Positions 1-9,884 are shown, counted from the first letter of the stretch. The stretch is DNA of 64,000 nucleotides from Amaricoccus sp047275745 (GCF_047275745.1 NZ_JBKQWU010000019.1:3850-67849), one strand, 5' to 3'. Program-made: numbers and translations. The notes: a model not told the origin generated them from the letters alone.

Positions 1-1395
1 CTGATGGTCTTCGTCTTCGTGATGTGGATCACCGAGGCGCTGCCGATCCCGGTCACCTCGCTGCTGGTGCTGGGGCTCGCGGTGGTCCTGCAGGTGCCGT
101 CCCTCGAACCCGGCTCGGGGGAGAGCGCGTCCGGCTTCATCTACGGCGCCTTCTCCTCCTCGACGCTGTTCCTCGTGATCGGCGGCTTCATCCTCGCCCA
201 GGCGATGATGGTGCACGGGCTGGACCGCCGCTTCGCCCTCGCGGTTCTGTCGATCCCGGGCGTGGCGCGCTCCACCGCGACCGTCGCCATCGCCTTCGGC
301 CTCGTCGCGGCGCTGGTCTCGGCCTTCGTCTCGAACTCGGCCGCCGCGGCGATGCTGCTGCCGCTCGGCCTCGGCATCGTCGCCGCCATCGGCCCCGAGA
401 TCACCGCCGTGACCGGCGAACACGCCAGCCGCAGCCGCTTCGCCTGCGTCACCATGCTGATGATCGCCTATGGCGCCAGCGTCGGCGGCCTGCTGACCCC
501 GATCGGCAGCACCGCCAACGTGATCGGCCTCGGCTTCCTGAAGGAACAGGTCGGCGTCGAGATGGGGTTCTTCGAATGGACCGCCCGTACCGCGCCGCTG
601 TCGATCACGCTCTTCATCGCCATGTGCGTGGTGCTTCTGGTCATGAACCGTCCGGAAGTCGGCCGTCTCCGCGGCGCGACGGACTATGTCCGCGACGCCC
701 GCGCCAGCCTCGGGCCGCTCAGCCGGGGCGAGATCAACACGCTCGCGGCCTTCCTGCTCGCGGTCGTGCTCTGGGTCGGACCGAGCCTCGCCGGCGACGG
801 CGCGGCGCCCGGCACGGCGCTCCACGCCTTCCAGACGCTCGACATCGGCACGGCGGCGCTGATCGGCGCGTCGGTCCTCTTCTTCCTGCCCATCGACTGG
901 CAGGAGCGCCGGTTCACGCTGAACTGGAAGGAGGGCTCGGACATCGACTGGGGCACGGTGCTCCTCGTCGGCGCGGGTCTCGTCCTCGGCACGCTGATGT
1001 CCAACACCGGCCTCGCCGAGATCATCGGGACCAATATCGTCGACCTGCTGGGCTTCACCAGCGTGGTGCCTGTCGTCATCGCCTCGGTCGCCATCGCGAT
1101 CTTCATCTCGGAGGCGACCTCCAACACCGCCGCCGTCGGCGTGGTGGTGCCGGTGGTGATCCCGATCGCCGTCGCCGCGGGGATCGACCCCACCCTGCCC
1201 TCGGTCGCCGCCGTCTTCGGCGCCTCCTGCGGCTTCATGATGCCGGTCTCGACCCCGCCCAATGCCATCGTCTACGGCTCGGGCATGGTGCCGATCTTCC
1301 GGATGTTCCGCACCGGCATCGTCTTCGACGTCATCGCCGTCGCCGTGATCTCCGCCGGCGTGCTCGCCATCGCCGCGATCAACCCCCTGACCTGA
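1..1395 (+). CDS. SLC13/DASS family sodium:anion symporter, 5' partial
   Basis: Inner-membrane carrier of the divalent anion:Na+ symporter family, which imports dicarboxylates, sulfate or related anions. The frame is already open at the first base, so the N-terminus (perhaps 30-60 residues) lies outside the window. Two SNT-type signatures of the family are visible: FVSNSAAAAMLLP near residue 105 and EATSNTAAVGVVVP near residue 370, each followed by a proline-rich hydrophobic helix. About ten hydrophobic segments can be counted. A conserved LLTPIGSTANVIG stretch lies near residue 165. The gene ends just before a strong hairpin and is convergent with the MocR regulator. The substrate cannot be told from sequence alone. 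Confidence 0.88.
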   Translation: MMVFVFVMWITEALPIPVTSLLVLGLAVVLQVPSLEPGSGESASGFIYGAFSSSTLFLVIGGFILAQAMMVHGLDRRFALAVLSIPGVARSTATVAIAFGLVAALVSAFVSNSAAAAMLLPLGLGIVAAIGPEITAVTGEHASRSRFACVTMLMIAYGASVGGLLTPIGSTANVIGLGFLKEQVGVEMGFFEWTARTAPLSITLFIAMCVVLLVMNRPEVGRLRGATDYVRDARASLGPLSRGEINTLAAFLLAVVLWVGPSLAGDGAAPGTALHAFQTLDIGTAALIGASVLFFLPIDWQERRFTLNWKEGSDIDWGTVLLVGAGLVLGTLMSNTGLAEIIGTNIVDLLGFTSVVPVVIASVAIAIFISEATSNTAAVGVVVPVVIPIAVAAGIDPTLPSVAAVFGASCGFMMPVSTPPNAIVYGSGMVPIFRMFRTGIVFDVIAVAVISAGVLAIAAINPLT

Positions 1396-1460
1396 GTGTC
1401 CTCGGCCCCCGGGTGCCTCGCCCGGGGGAGGTCGCTGGTCGGATGCGCCCCCACCGCCAC

Positions 1461-1505
1461 GATCCGAACCCGAACCCTGGATCGCCCGGGGTTCGGGTTC
1501 GGATC
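1461..1505. terminator. Perfect 17-bp inverted repeat, bidirectional terminator
   Basis: Arms at 1461-1477 and 1489-1505 are exact reverse complements around an 11-nt loop. The hairpin lies between two convergent genes, the SLC13 permease and the MocR regulator. It has no long T tract, so it may work as a GC-rich hairpin in both directions. A smaller hairpin (arms 1406-1413 and 1421-1428) precedes it. Confidence 0.65.
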
Positions 1506-1569
1506 ATTCTGTCATACTGGCGGGCCGGGTGGAGTCGCGGAGCAAGCAGGCCTCGCCGCGCGGCGGGGT

Positions 1570-3120
1570 TCATGTCGCCGGCCGGCGGTCCTCGGGCGCC
1601 GCGGGCGTCTCGGAGATCGCGATGCCCAGCCGCCGCAGGCCCGGGGCGAGCTGGTGCTCCGCGACGCCGGTGAAGCCCATGAGCAGCCCCGGCCGGAACC
1701 GCGGGTTCACCGAATAGTCGCTCAGCGGATAGCAGTGGACACCGGCCGCGACGGCGCGGCGCGAGACCGCGCGGTCGTCGGTCCCATCGGGCAGCCAGGC
1801 CACGACATTCATGCCGCTGTCGGGTTTCTCGACATGGTAGAGCCCGGCGGACAGATCCCCCGCGACGGCGAGGAAGCGCTCCCGCCGCCCGGCATAGAGT
1901 TCGCGCATCCGGCGCAGGTGGGTGGCGAAGTGACCCTCCGCGATGAACTCGGCGAGCGCCATCTGCGGCGCGACCGGCATCCCGCGGAAGATGAGCGCCA
2001 TGGCATTGCGGAACATCCCGACCAGGGCCGGAGGCAGGACGAGATAGCCGATGCGCAGCGCCGGGAACAGCGCCTTGCTGAAGGTGCCCACGTAGATCGT
2101 CCTGCCGGCGGCGTCGATGCCGCGCATCGAGGGCAGGGGCCGCCCCGTGTAGCGGAACTCGCTGTCGTAGTCGTCCTCGATGATCCAGGCGTCGCTGGCG
2201 CGCGCCCAGTCCAGCAGGCGCTGGCGGCGGGAGGCCGACAGGGCGCGGCCGAGCGGGTGCTGGCGCGATGGCATCACGAAGGCCAGGCGCGGGTCGCCGG
2301 ACGCCGCCACCGCCGCCTCGAAATCCATCCCCTCCGCGTCGACGGGGACATGGATCAGCCGGCGACCCAGCGACTGGAACAGGTGGCGGGCGATGAACGG
2401 GCCCGGGTCCTCGAACAGCAGGCCGTCGCCCGGGTCGGTCAGCAGCTGCGCGGCGATCATGAAGGCGGCATGCGCCCCCGGGGTGATGACGATCTGCTCC
2501 GGGTCGCAGGCGTCGCTCCGATGCAGGGCGAGATAGCTGGCGATCGCCCGCCGCAGGGGCTCGTAGCCGGCGGGATCGGGATAGCCCATGTTGCCGCGAT
2601 ACGCGCGGCGCGTCTGCCGGTTCACGCAGTTCTGCCAGAGCGCGAAGGGGAAGTGATCATAGGCGGGCGTGTTCGGCAGGAAGACCCGGTCTTCGCGGAC
2701 ATCGATATCCGCGTCGAGCGTCAGGAGCCGCGCGCCGATGCCCGACGATCGCGGCGGCTGGCCGTCCCCGCCCGGATCGTCCCCGCCCTGGTCATTCCCG
2801 CCCTGGTCATTCCCGCCCTGCTCGGCCGGCATGGGTGGCAGGTGGGGCGGGGGCGTTTCCGTCACGAAGGTTCCCGCGCCGCGCCGCGCCTCGAGGAACC
2901 CGTCGGCACCGAGCCGTTCCAGCACCGCCACCACGGTCGGGCGCGACACGCCGAGCTCGGCGGCGAGCGCGCGGCTCGACGGCAGCCGCGTCCCGCCGGG
3001 CAGCTGGCCCGCGCGGATCACATCCCGCAACTGCTCCTCGAGCTGGTGCGAAACCGGGATCGGACTTTCGCGATCCAGCCGAAGTCGCGTCAGGAGCGCG
3101 CCCGACCGTCGCCTTGCCAT
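1570..3120 (-). CDS. MocR/PdxR-type transcriptional regulator (GntR wHTH + aminotransferase domain)
   Basis: 516-residue PLP-dependent regulator. Residues 12-85 form a GntR winged helix (PLPSSRALAAELGVSRPTV is the recognition part). Residues 130-510 form a fold-type-I aminotransferase domain with the PLP lysine at K349 in GTFSKALFP and the EDDYDSEFRY motif near 315. The start at 3120 is chosen because the GntR domain begins just after it; an upstream in-frame extension looks non-coding. The linker between the two domains (about 101-120) is a degenerate five-residue repeat, GGNDQ-GGNDQ-GGDDP. The gene is divergent from the TIM-barrel/MFS pair across a 271-bp gap, so it probably controls them. 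The effector is unknown. Confidence 0.88.
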   Translation of the reverse strand: MARRRSGALLTRLRLDRESPIPVSHQLEEQLRDVIRAGQLPGGTRLPSSRALAAELGVSRPTVVAVLERLGADGFLEARRGAGTFVTETPPPHLPPMPAEQGGNDQGGNDQGGDDPGGDGQPPRSSGIGARLLTLDADIDVREDRVFLPNTPAYDHFPFALWQNCVNRQTRRAYRGNMGYPDPAGYEPLRRAIASYLALHRSDACDPEQIVITPGAHAAFMIAAQLLTDPGDGLLFEDPGPFIARHLFQSLGRRLIHVPVDAEGMDFEAAVAASGDPRLAFVMPSRQHPLGRALSASRRQRLLDWARASDAWIIEDDYDSEFRYTGRPLPSMRGIDAAGRTIYVGTFSKALFPALRIGYLVLPPALVGMFRNAMALIFRGMPVAPQMALAEFIAEGHFATHLRRMRELYAGRRERFLAVAGDLSAGLYHVEKPDSGMNVVAWLPDGTDDRAVSRRAVAAGVHCYPLSDYSVNPRFRPGLLMGFTGVAEHQLAPGLRRLGIAISETPAAPEDRRPAT

Positions 3121-3391
3121 GCCGCCGCCATCCCCGTCCTTGTCGCGCCCCCGTCCCTGTCGCGCCCCGTTCCCTGTCGCGCCACCATCCCTGCCACGCC
3201 ATCGGCATCCTACACGCGGGGCGCAGCGATTGTCACACCGGACCCGATCAGGTGCCCGATCAGGTGCTGGTCGGCGGAGGCCCGCCCGGAAGTGGTCGCC
3301 GCGTTCCGCGATAGTGGCCAGATCGGCGAAGGCCGTCCTCGGGTAAACGTCTGGCACAAGGATCGCCCGCCCTTCTTCCAGGAGTGACAGG

Positions 3392-4528
3392 ATGCATGCC
3401 GCCCAAGCCCGCTTCGCCGAACTGCTGCGCCGAAACGCCGAGCACGAAGCGCCGCCCCCGCCCCTGACCCCCGCGCTCGCCGCCCGCCTCATCGAGCGGA
3501 TCGATGCCATGCGTCTCTTCGCCCATGGCTATCCGATGCTGACCAACCTGACCCATCTGCGGGTCAGACCGGCGGATCTGCTCGATTACGCCTACCGCCA
3601 CGAGCTGCGCGGCCTTTGCCTGCACGTGCTCGACGGCGAGGAGAACAGCCTGTCGCGGATGACCGCGGCCGAGCTGCGCGCCTTCGGCGAGAAAGCCGCG
3701 GCGCTCGGGCTCGACCTTCACCTCGAGATCAGCAGCACGCGCCGCGACGATGTCGACCGGGCCGTCGAGATCGCCCGCGCCGTCGGCTGCCGCGATATCC
3801 GCGTCTATTCACGCTACGAGGGGATGCTGTCCACGGTCATGGCGGTGATCGAGGCCGATCTCCGCTACCTCGGCGAACTCGCCGACACCCACGACCTGAA
3901 TTTCGATTTCGAGCAGCACGAGGAACTGAAGAGCTTCGAGATCGCCCAGCTGCTGCGCCGGGTCGGCAATCCGCGGCTGAACGCGCTGTTCGACTTCGGC
4001 AACATGATCAACGCGGGAGAGAAGCCGCTGCCGGCGCTGCGGGCCCTCGCCCCCTACATCCGCCAGGTGCATCTCAAGGGCGTTCGCATCGTCCCGGAGA
4101 AGAACGGCGACGGCCATTACGGGGTGCTCCAGGGCAGCCCCGAGGACGATCTGCCGGATGCGCGGATGCTCTTCGAACTGCTGATGCTCGGCCAGTCGGA
4201 GCCCCAGGTGATCGCCTTCGCGCTGGAGCAGGAGAACCACTATGTCGCGCCGGCCTTCCGGCGGTCGGACGAGCCCGAGGACCCGTTCATCCCCTATCGC
4301 GACATGAGCGAGACGCATCTGCCGCCGGGCTATTCGCTCAAACGGATGATCGCCGACGAGCACCGCTGGGCGGAGAACCAGCTCCGCCATGTTCGCGGCC
4401 TGATCGGAGAGATGCGCGCGCTCGCCGCCCTCGTGCTGAGCGCGGCCAATCTCGCAACCGGCGATCCCGCGACCGGCGATTTCGCAACGGGCGACCTCGG
4501 CCGCGCGCCCCGGCGCCTGACGGCCTGA
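3392..4528 (+). CDS. Xylose-isomerase-like TIM-barrel protein (sugar phosphate isomerase/epimerase family)
   Basis: 378 residues with the sequence features of an AP endonuclease 2/xylose-isomerase-like TIM barrel: LHLEIS (near 110), FDFEQHEEL (near 170), LFDFGNM (near 205) and IRQVHLKGV (near 225) give the Glu/Asp/His residues expected for a divalent-metal site. The start is supported by an AGGAGTGACAGG Shine-Dalgarno region. The C-terminus is a degenerate repeat (ATGDP-ATGDF-ATGDL). The MFS gene follows after 26 bp, which suggests uptake and isomerisation or cleavage of one polyol- or sugar-like compound, probably under the divergent MocR protein. The substrate is unknown. Confidence 0.75.
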   Translation: MHAAQARFAELLRRNAEHEAPPPPLTPALAARLIERIDAMRLFAHGYPMLTNLTHLRVRPADLLDYAYRHELRGLCLHVLDGEENSLSRMTAAELRAFGEKAAALGLDLHLEISSTRRDDVDRAVEIARAVGCRDIRVYSRYEGMLSTVMAVIEADLRYLGELADTHDLNFDFEQHEELKSFEIAQLLRRVGNPRLNALFDFGNMINAGEKPLPALRALAPYIRQVHLKGVRIVPEKNGDGHYGVLQGSPEDDLPDARMLFELLMLGQSEPQVIAFALEQENHYVAPAFRRSDEPEDPFIPYRDMSETHLPPGYSLKRMIADEHRWAENQLRHVRGLIGEMRALAALVLSAANLATGDPATGDFATGDLGRAPRRLTA

Positions 4529-4554
4529 TACGCAAGATCCACGGAGGAAACGTC

Positions 4555-5838
4555 ATGACAACCCAGGCCAAGGCCAAATGGCTCAGGTTTCTCGTCCTCG
4601 TCCTCGGCGGCGGGACCATCTACAAGCTCGCGAACCTGAAGGATGCGTTCTACGTGCCCATGCAGGAGAACATGGGGCTGAGCCATACCGAGATCGGCAC
4701 GCTGCTCAGCGTCAATGCCATCGTGGCGACCGTCCTCTTCGTCGCGGGCGGCTTTCTCGCCGACCGCTACGAGCCGCGCCGGCTGATCCCGGTCGGGCTG
4801 ATCGGCGCCGGCCTCCTCGGGCTCTACATGGCGACATTTCCCGGGTTCGGTGCGATGCTGATCGTGTTCGGTCTTCTCGCGATCTGCGCCGACTGCCTTT
4901 TCTTCCCCTCCCTGCTCAAGGCCATCCGGAACCTCGGCGACGATGACGAGCAGGGCCGGATGTTCGGTTTCCTCGAAGGCGGGCGCGGGGTCGTAGATAC
5001 CCTGATCGCCTTCGCGGCGCTCGGCGTGTTTCTCGTCATGGGCTCGGGCGCCGACGGGCTGAAATCGGCGATCCTGTTCTACTCGGCGATCAACATCGGC
5101 GCCGGCCTGCTCACATGGTTCCTGCTGAGCGACGCGGAGCCCCGGGCCGATGGCGGCAAGGAGCCGGTCGGCCTGGCGGGCCTGATGGAAGCGGCGCGGG
5201 TCCCCGGCATCTGGCTGGTCAGCCTGAACGTCTTCATGGTCTATATCGTCTACTGCGGCCTGACCTATTTCATCCCCTATCTGAAGGACATGTACGAGCT
5301 TCCGGTCGCGCTCGTCGGCGCCTACGGGATCATCAACCAGTATTTCCTGAAGGTCCTGGGCGGCCCGGCCGGAGGCTACATGTCGGACAAGACCTTCCGG
5401 AGCCCGAGCCGCTACCTCAAATGGGCGTTCCTCGCGCTGTTGCCGGTGATGGGCGTGATCGTCGCGCTCCCCACGGGCCCGGGCTTCATCTACCCGGCGA
5501 TGGCCGCCACCCTCTCCTTCGCCTTCATCGTCTTCACGATGCGCGGCGTCTTCTGGGCCCCGATGAGCGAGGTCGGGATTCCGTCGCGCATCACCGGGTC
5601 CGCCTTCGGGATCGGCTGCCTGATCGGCTATGCGCCGGGCATGTTCGCCTACATGATCTACGGCGCGATCCTCGATCGCTTCCCGGGCGAACAGGGCTAC
5701 ACCTATGTGTTCGGCCTGATGAGCGCGCTGGCGGTGATCGGCTTCGTGGTCGCGAGCCTGCTGCGTCGGACGATAAGCGGCGGGGCGGCCCTCGCCGGAG
5801 CGTCCGAAGCCGCGACCGAAGCCACGTCGGGGGCCTGA
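4555..5838 (+). CDS. Major facilitator superfamily transporter
   Basis: 427-residue inner-membrane protein with about 12 hydrophobic segments and an MFS motif A between helices 2 and 3 (GGFLADRYEPRRL). The start is fixed by an ideal ribosome binding site, ACGGAGGAAACGTC just before the ATG. It follows the TIM-barrel gene by 26 bp and is probably co-transcribed with it. The two-gene unit lies between the MocR and LuxR-type regulators. A permease for the TIM-barrel enzyme's substrate is a reasonable inference; the substrate class itself is not visible. Confidence 0.85.
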   Translation: MTTQAKAKWLRFLVLVLGGGTIYKLANLKDAFYVPMQENMGLSHTEIGTLLSVNAIVATVLFVAGGFLADRYEPRRLIPVGLIGAGLLGLYMATFPGFGAMLIVFGLLAICADCLFFPSLLKAIRNLGDDDEQGRMFGFLEGGRGVVDTLIAFAALGVFLVMGSGADGLKSAILFYSAINIGAGLLTWFLLSDAEPRADGGKEPVGLAGLMEAARVPGIWLVSLNVFMVYIVYCGLTYFIPYLKDMYELPVALVGAYGIINQYFLKVLGGPAGGYMSDKTFRSPSRYLKWAFLALLPVMGVIVALPTGPGFIYPAMAATLSFAFIVFTMRGVFWAPMSEVGIPSRITGSAFGIGCLIGYAPGMFAYMIYGAILDRFPGEQGYTYVFGLMSALAVIGFVVASLLRRTISGGAALAGASEAATEATSGA

Positions 5839-5876
5839 TCACGCCGGGCGCTTCGGGCGCCCGAGGGGAGCTCCCT

Positions 5877-5903
5877 GCCGGCGGCGGCTACCCCGCCGCC
5901 GGC
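5877..5903 (+). terminator. Perfect 11-bp GC hairpin after the MFS gene
   Basis: Arms at 5877-5887 and 5893-5903 are exact reverse complements around a 5-nt loop, 38 bp after the MFS stop codon. There is no T tract. It is followed by three degenerate 13-14-nt repeats of the type CGAGCCCGTTTC (about 5911-5950), just before the LuxR-family gene. Confidence 0.5.
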
Positions 5904-5955
5904 CCCCGTTCTCGAGCCCGTTTTCGAGCCTGTTTCCGAGCCCGTTTCCATCCCG

Positions 5956-8826
5956 GTGGACCGGGCTACCCGATTCCGCTACTCAAATCGCATGGGTGGC
6001 GCGATGCCCGGACGCAACTGCACAAGCGGTACCATGGAGATGCGAGAGCACGCCGCGATCAGGTCGGCTTCGGGCGAGGTGGCCTCGGGCGGAACAGCTT
6101 CGGGCGGGGCGGCCCCGGGCGACGTGACGGAGGCCGGGCTCGTTCTCAAGGCGACGCCGCCCCGGCTCCAGCGCGACCAGCTCTCCCGGCCGCGGCTCCT
6201 GCTCGGGGATATCCGGCTCCGCGACGTGCCGGCGGTCTTCGTCCAGGCTCCGGGGGGCTACGGCAAGACCTCGCTGCTTGCCCAGTGGCGCCGCGAATGC
6301 CTCGGCGCCGGCTCGGTCGTGCTCTGGCTGACGGCGGGGCGGGGCGACGATCCGCGCCGGCTGCTCCGGAGCCTGGTCGCCGGTTTCGCCACCGCCGCCT
6401 GCCGGCCGGGTTTCGGCGAATCCCTGTTCGCGGCGCCGCCGCCCGATCCGCTGGAGGGCCTGACCGAATGGCTGGCGGAGGTCGCCCGCTCGGCGCTCGA
6501 CACGGTGCTCGTCCTCGACGAGGCGGAGCAGCTGCCGGCCGAGTCGTTCGAGGCGGTGACCTACCTGCTGCGCAACCTGCCGCCCAACCTGCGGGTGCTG
6601 ATCGGCACCCGCGGCGAAATGCCGGACGGCCTCGACGATCTCGTCGCCTATGGCCAGTGCGCGATGATCGGCGCCACCGACCTGCGCTTCACCCTCGACG
6701 AGACCATCGCGCTCATCCGGCAGCGGTTCGGGGCGGAGTTCGACGCGGGGCTCGCCGTCCGGCTGCACGAGCACGCGGACGGCTGGCCGCTCGGACTTCA
6801 GCTCGTCCTCTCGGTGATGGCGGGCGACCGTGAGCCGCGGACGGCGGCCGAGGCGCTGCTCCGGGAAACCGGGCAGCTTCGGAACCGCCTCGTCGGCATG
6901 ATGCTCGCCAATCTCGATCCGGCGGATCTGGCGTTCCTGACCCGGCTCTCGGTCGTCGACGACTTCACGCCGGCACTGGCGGCCGCGATCGCCGAGGCGC
7001 CGGACGCCGCCGAGCGGCTGGGTCGCCTCGCCGCCACCACGCCGGTGCTGGTCGCCGTCGAGCAGGGCGACTGGTCGCGGCTGCACGCGCTGGCGCGCGA
7101 GGCGCTGCGCGAGCGGTTCGGCCGGCTCGGGGAGGACGAGCGGGTCGCGGCGCATATCCGCGCCGCCGATTGGCTGGAGGCGAACGGCATGGGCGCGGCG
7201 GCGGCGCGGCAGGCGCTGGCCGCCGGCCGGCGCGACCGGGCCTTCGAACTGGCGGAGCGGAGCCTCTACGATTCACTGATGGCGAAGGGCCGGGTCGACG
7301 ATGTGCGGGACTGGCTCCGGATCATTCCGGATGCCGAATCCGATGCCCGGCCGCGGCTCCTGCTCGCCGCCGCCTGGTCGCTTGCGATCGGCGAACATCA
7401 CGAGGCGGCGGAGCGGCTGGTGGCGCGGGTGCTGGCGCGCGACAACACCGACGACGAGCTGCGCTGCGAATGCGCGCTGGTCCGCGCCGGCGCGGCGGTC
7501 TTCGCCGACGATCCCGACCGGTTCGCGGCGCTGCATGACCCCTGGGCCACCGACCCGCCGCTGACCGATCGCTGGCTCCGGAAGATCCATGCCAACCGCT
7601 CGGCCTTCCGCGCGCTCATCGATGGCGAGCCGGCGATGGCGCGGCTGCGGCTGCAGCGGGCGCCGGCGGGAGATGACGGCCCGGGTCATGACGGATCTGG
7701 TCATGACGAATCCGGCGAGGCGGGCGAGGAGGCGGCGGCGCTCTACCTGACGCGGTGGGGTGAGTTCATCAACGGGCTCAGCTATCTCTGGGAGGGCCAG
7801 GTGCTGCTCGCCGAACGCATCCTGCGGCCGGCGCTCCTGCGGGCGGATGCCGATCTCGGCCGGCGCAACCGGTTCTCCTGCATGCTCGCGGCGCTCCTCG
7901 CGGCGGCGCTCTGGGCGCGGGGCCAGCCGCGCGAGGCGGAACTCGCGCTTGCCAACCGGCTCGACGTGCTCGAGCGGAGCGGGCTGCCCGAGGCGGTACT
8001 GCTCGCCTTCCGGACGCTCGCCCGGATCGCGGCGGATGAGAGCGAGGCGCGGGCGCTCGACCTGCTCGAAGGGCTCCACGCCGTCGGCGAGCAGCGCGCC
8101 ATGCCGCGCCTGAAGGTGGTAAGCCTCGCCGAGCAGGTCTGGCTTCATGCGCGGGCCTACCGGGCGGAAACCTGCCGCGACCTGCTCGCGCGCATCGACG
8201 CGCTGCTCGCCGCCGAGGGCGCGGGCCGCGGGCCGCTCTGGTGGAAGGGCATCTCGGTCTATCGCGACATGGCCGAGGGCCACGCGGCGGTCGCCGCGCG
8301 CGACTGGAAGGCGGCGCGGGCGCCGTTCGAACGTGCCAACGCGGCGGCGCGGCGGGGCAAGCGGCAGCGGCTCTACATCGAGACGCTCGGGTTCCGGGCG
8401 CTGGCGCTGCATCTCGGCGGCGAGGATGGCGGCGAACTGGCGCGCGAGGCGGTCGAGCTCGCCCGGGTCTACGGGCTGACGCGGGCGTTCGAGGCCGCGC
8501 ATCCGCTGCTCGGCGAGCGGATCGAGCGGATCGCCGCGCGGGCCGGGGAAGCCGCTCCGCCGCCGGCCAGACCGGCGAAACCCGCGGCGCCGGCGCCGGC
8601 GGAGACGGACCTGGTCGCCCGCTCCTCGGCGCTGACGCCGAAGGAGCGCGAGGTGCTCGAACTTCTCGCGCGCAACCTGTCGAACAAGGAAATCGGCCTG
8701 ACGATGAACATCCACGAGGATACCGTCAAATGGCATGTGAAGAACCTGTTCGCGAAGCTCAGCGCCGGCAACCGCAAGCAGGTCGTCTCGCGGGCGCGGC
8801 TCATGGGAATCCTCGCCCCGGCCTGA
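5956..8826 (+). CDS. MalT-like LuxR-family transcriptional activator (STAND ATPase)
   Basis: Large regulator, up to 956 residues. It has an N-terminal P-loop (APGGYGKTS, about 98-106), a Walker B region VLVLDEAEQL, a helical TPR-like middle, and a C-terminal LuxR helix-turn-helix (LTPKEREVLELLARNLSNKEIG, about 890 onward). This is the MalT architecture; such proteins bind ATP and an inducer, oligomerise and activate transcription. No autoinducer domain is present. The start is uncertain: the GTG given is the longest frame, with ATGs at 5992, 6004, 6034 and 6040. Low-complexity repeats lie near residues 38-55 (ASGEV-ASGGT-ASGGA) and 570-590. It sits directly upstream of the first of four inverted repeats proposed here as its operators. 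Confidence 0.88.
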   Translation: MDRATRFRYSNRMGGAMPGRNCTSGTMEMREHAAIRSASGEVASGGTASGGAAPGDVTEAGLVLKATPPRLQRDQLSRPRLLLGDIRLRDVPAVFVQAPGGYGKTSLLAQWRRECLGAGSVVLWLTAGRGDDPRRLLRSLVAGFATAACRPGFGESLFAAPPPDPLEGLTEWLAEVARSALDTVLVLDEAEQLPAESFEAVTYLLRNLPPNLRVLIGTRGEMPDGLDDLVAYGQCAMIGATDLRFTLDETIALIRQRFGAEFDAGLAVRLHEHADGWPLGLQLVLSVMAGDREPRTAAEALLRETGQLRNRLVGMMLANLDPADLAFLTRLSVVDDFTPALAAAIAEAPDAAERLGRLAATTPVLVAVEQGDWSRLHALAREALRERFGRLGEDERVAAHIRAADWLEANGMGAAAARQALAAGRRDRAFELAERSLYDSLMAKGRVDDVRDWLRIIPDAESDARPRLLLAAAWSLAIGEHHEAAERLVARVLARDNTDDELRCECALVRAGAAVFADDPDRFAALHDPWATDPPLTDRWLRKIHANRSAFRALIDGEPAMARLRLQRAPAGDDGPGHDGSGHDESGEAGEEAAALYLTRWGEFINGLSYLWEGQVLLAERILRPALLRADADLGRRNRFSCMLAALLAAALWARGQPREAELALANRLDVLERSGLPEAVLLAFRTLARIAADESEARALDLLEGLHAVGEQRAMPRLKVVSLAEQVWLHARAYRAETCRDLLARIDALLAAEGAGRGPLWWKGISVYRDMAEGHAAVAARDWKAARAPFERANAAARRGKRQRLYIETLGFRALALHLGGEDGGELAREAVELARVYGLTRAFEAAHPLLGERIERIAARAGEAAPPPARPAKPAAPAPAETDLVARSSALTPKEREVLELLARNLSNKEIGLTMNIHEDTVKWHVKNLFAKLSAGNRKQVVSRARLMGILAPA

Positions 8827-8848
8827 CGCCGCCTCCGGGGAAGGGCCA

Positions 8849-8869
8849 CCCCCCTCCACAGGTGGGGGG
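8849..8869 (+). promoter_or_regulatory. C-run/G-run inverted repeat, copy A (proposed activator box)
   Basis: CCCCCCTCC, a 3-bp spacer (ACA), then GGTGGGGGG. A -10-like CTATCT begins 20 bp after the repeat, which would centre the box near -42 where class II activators bind. It stands 22 bp after the LuxR/MalT-like regulator and 97 bp before the dioxygenase start. Copies B, C and D share sequence and spacing. Confidence 0.65.
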
Positions 8870-8966
8870 AATCGGCGGGCGGCCCGGGCTATCTATCCCG
8901 CATGAAGCCGGCCGATGGGGGCGACACGGAACGCCCCGGGACCGGATCCAGAGGAGGAACCAGAGA

Positions 8967-9884
8967 ATGACCGCAGTGGTTGAAGCCGCCACCAGGCCGG
9001 GCGCCCCCGCCAGCATCTCGGCGCGGCTCACCGCGATCCGGGTCGAGCCGCTCACCGGCGCGATCGGCGCCGAGATCCTGAACATCGACCTCGGCGAGGC
9101 GGCTCGCGACGCCGACACGATCGCCGAGATCCGCGCCCTGCTCCTGAGGCACAAGGTGCTGTTCTTCCGCGACCAGGACATCAGCCGCGCCGATCATGTC
9201 GCCTTCGCGCGCAATTTCGGCGAGCTGGAAGATCATCCGGTGGCGGGCAGCGACCCGGAGCATCCGGGCCTCGTGCGGATCTACAAGTCGCCCGACTCGC
9301 CCAATGATCGCTACGAGAACGCCTGGCACACCGATGCGACCTGGCGCGAGCGCCCGCCCTTCGGCTGCGTGCTGCGCTGCGTCGAATGCCCCGAGGTCGG
9401 CGGCGACACGATGTGGGTCAACATGGCCGCCGCCTACGAGCGGCTGCCGGAGGAGATCAAGGCGCGGATCGCGGGGCTTCGGGCGCGTCACAGCATCGAG
9501 GCGAGCTTCGGGGCGGCGATGCCGGCCGAGAAGCGGCTCGCGCTCAAGGCGCAGTTCCCGGACGCCGAGCACCCGGTGGTGCGGACGCATCCCGAAACCG
9601 GTGAGAAGGTGCTCTTCGTCAATGCCTTCACCACCCATTTCACCAATTTCCACACCGCCGAGAACGTGCGTTTCGGCCAGGACTATTCCCCGGGCGCCAG
9701 CCAGCTCCTGAACTACCTGATCTCCCAGGCCTTCGTGCCGGAGTTTCAGGTCCGCTGGCGCTGGAAGCCGAACAGCGTGGCCTTCTGGGACAACCGCTCC
9801 ACGCAGCACTACGCGGTGATGGATTACGCGCCCTGCCACCGGAAGATGGAACGCGCGGGCATCGTCGGCGACCTGCCCTACTGA
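8967..9884 (+). CDS. TauD/TfdA family Fe(II)/2-oxoglutarate dioxygenase
   Basis: 305-residue non-haem iron dioxygenase. The metal triad is visible as H121 and D123 in AWHTDATW and H281 in STQHYAV, with R292 as the likely 2-oxoglutarate-binding arginine. Length and motif spacing match the taurine/2,4-D dioxygenase family. A strong GAGGAGGAAC ribosome binding site sets the start. It is first in a five-gene run with BKACE, hydrolase, quinone oxidoreductase and a ligase fragment, behind proposed box A. The family hydroxylates sulfonates, aryloxyacids or amines next to a heteroatom. A sulfonate is possible given the YeiH-type exporter in the same putative regulon, but the substrate is not proven. 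Confidence 0.87.
   Translation: MTAVVEAATRPGAPASISARLTAIRVEPLTGAIGAEILNIDLGEAARDADTIAEIRALLLRHKVLFFRDQDISRADHVAFARNFGELEDHPVAGSDPEHPGLVRIYKSPDSPNDRYENAWHTDATWRERPPFGCVLRCVECPEVGGDTMWVNMAAAYERLPEEIKARIAGLRARHSIEASFGAAMPAEKRLALKAQFPDAEHPVVRTHPETGEKVLFVNAFTTHFTNFHTAENVRFGQDYSPGASQLLNYLISQAFVPEFQVRWRWKPNSVAFWDNRSTQHYAVMDYAPCHRKMERAGIVGDLPY

Noticed and set aside
5956..8826. Quorum-sensing LuxR receptor
   Set aside because: No autoinducer-binding domain; the N-terminus is a P-loop ATPase with TPR-like helices, the MalT type.
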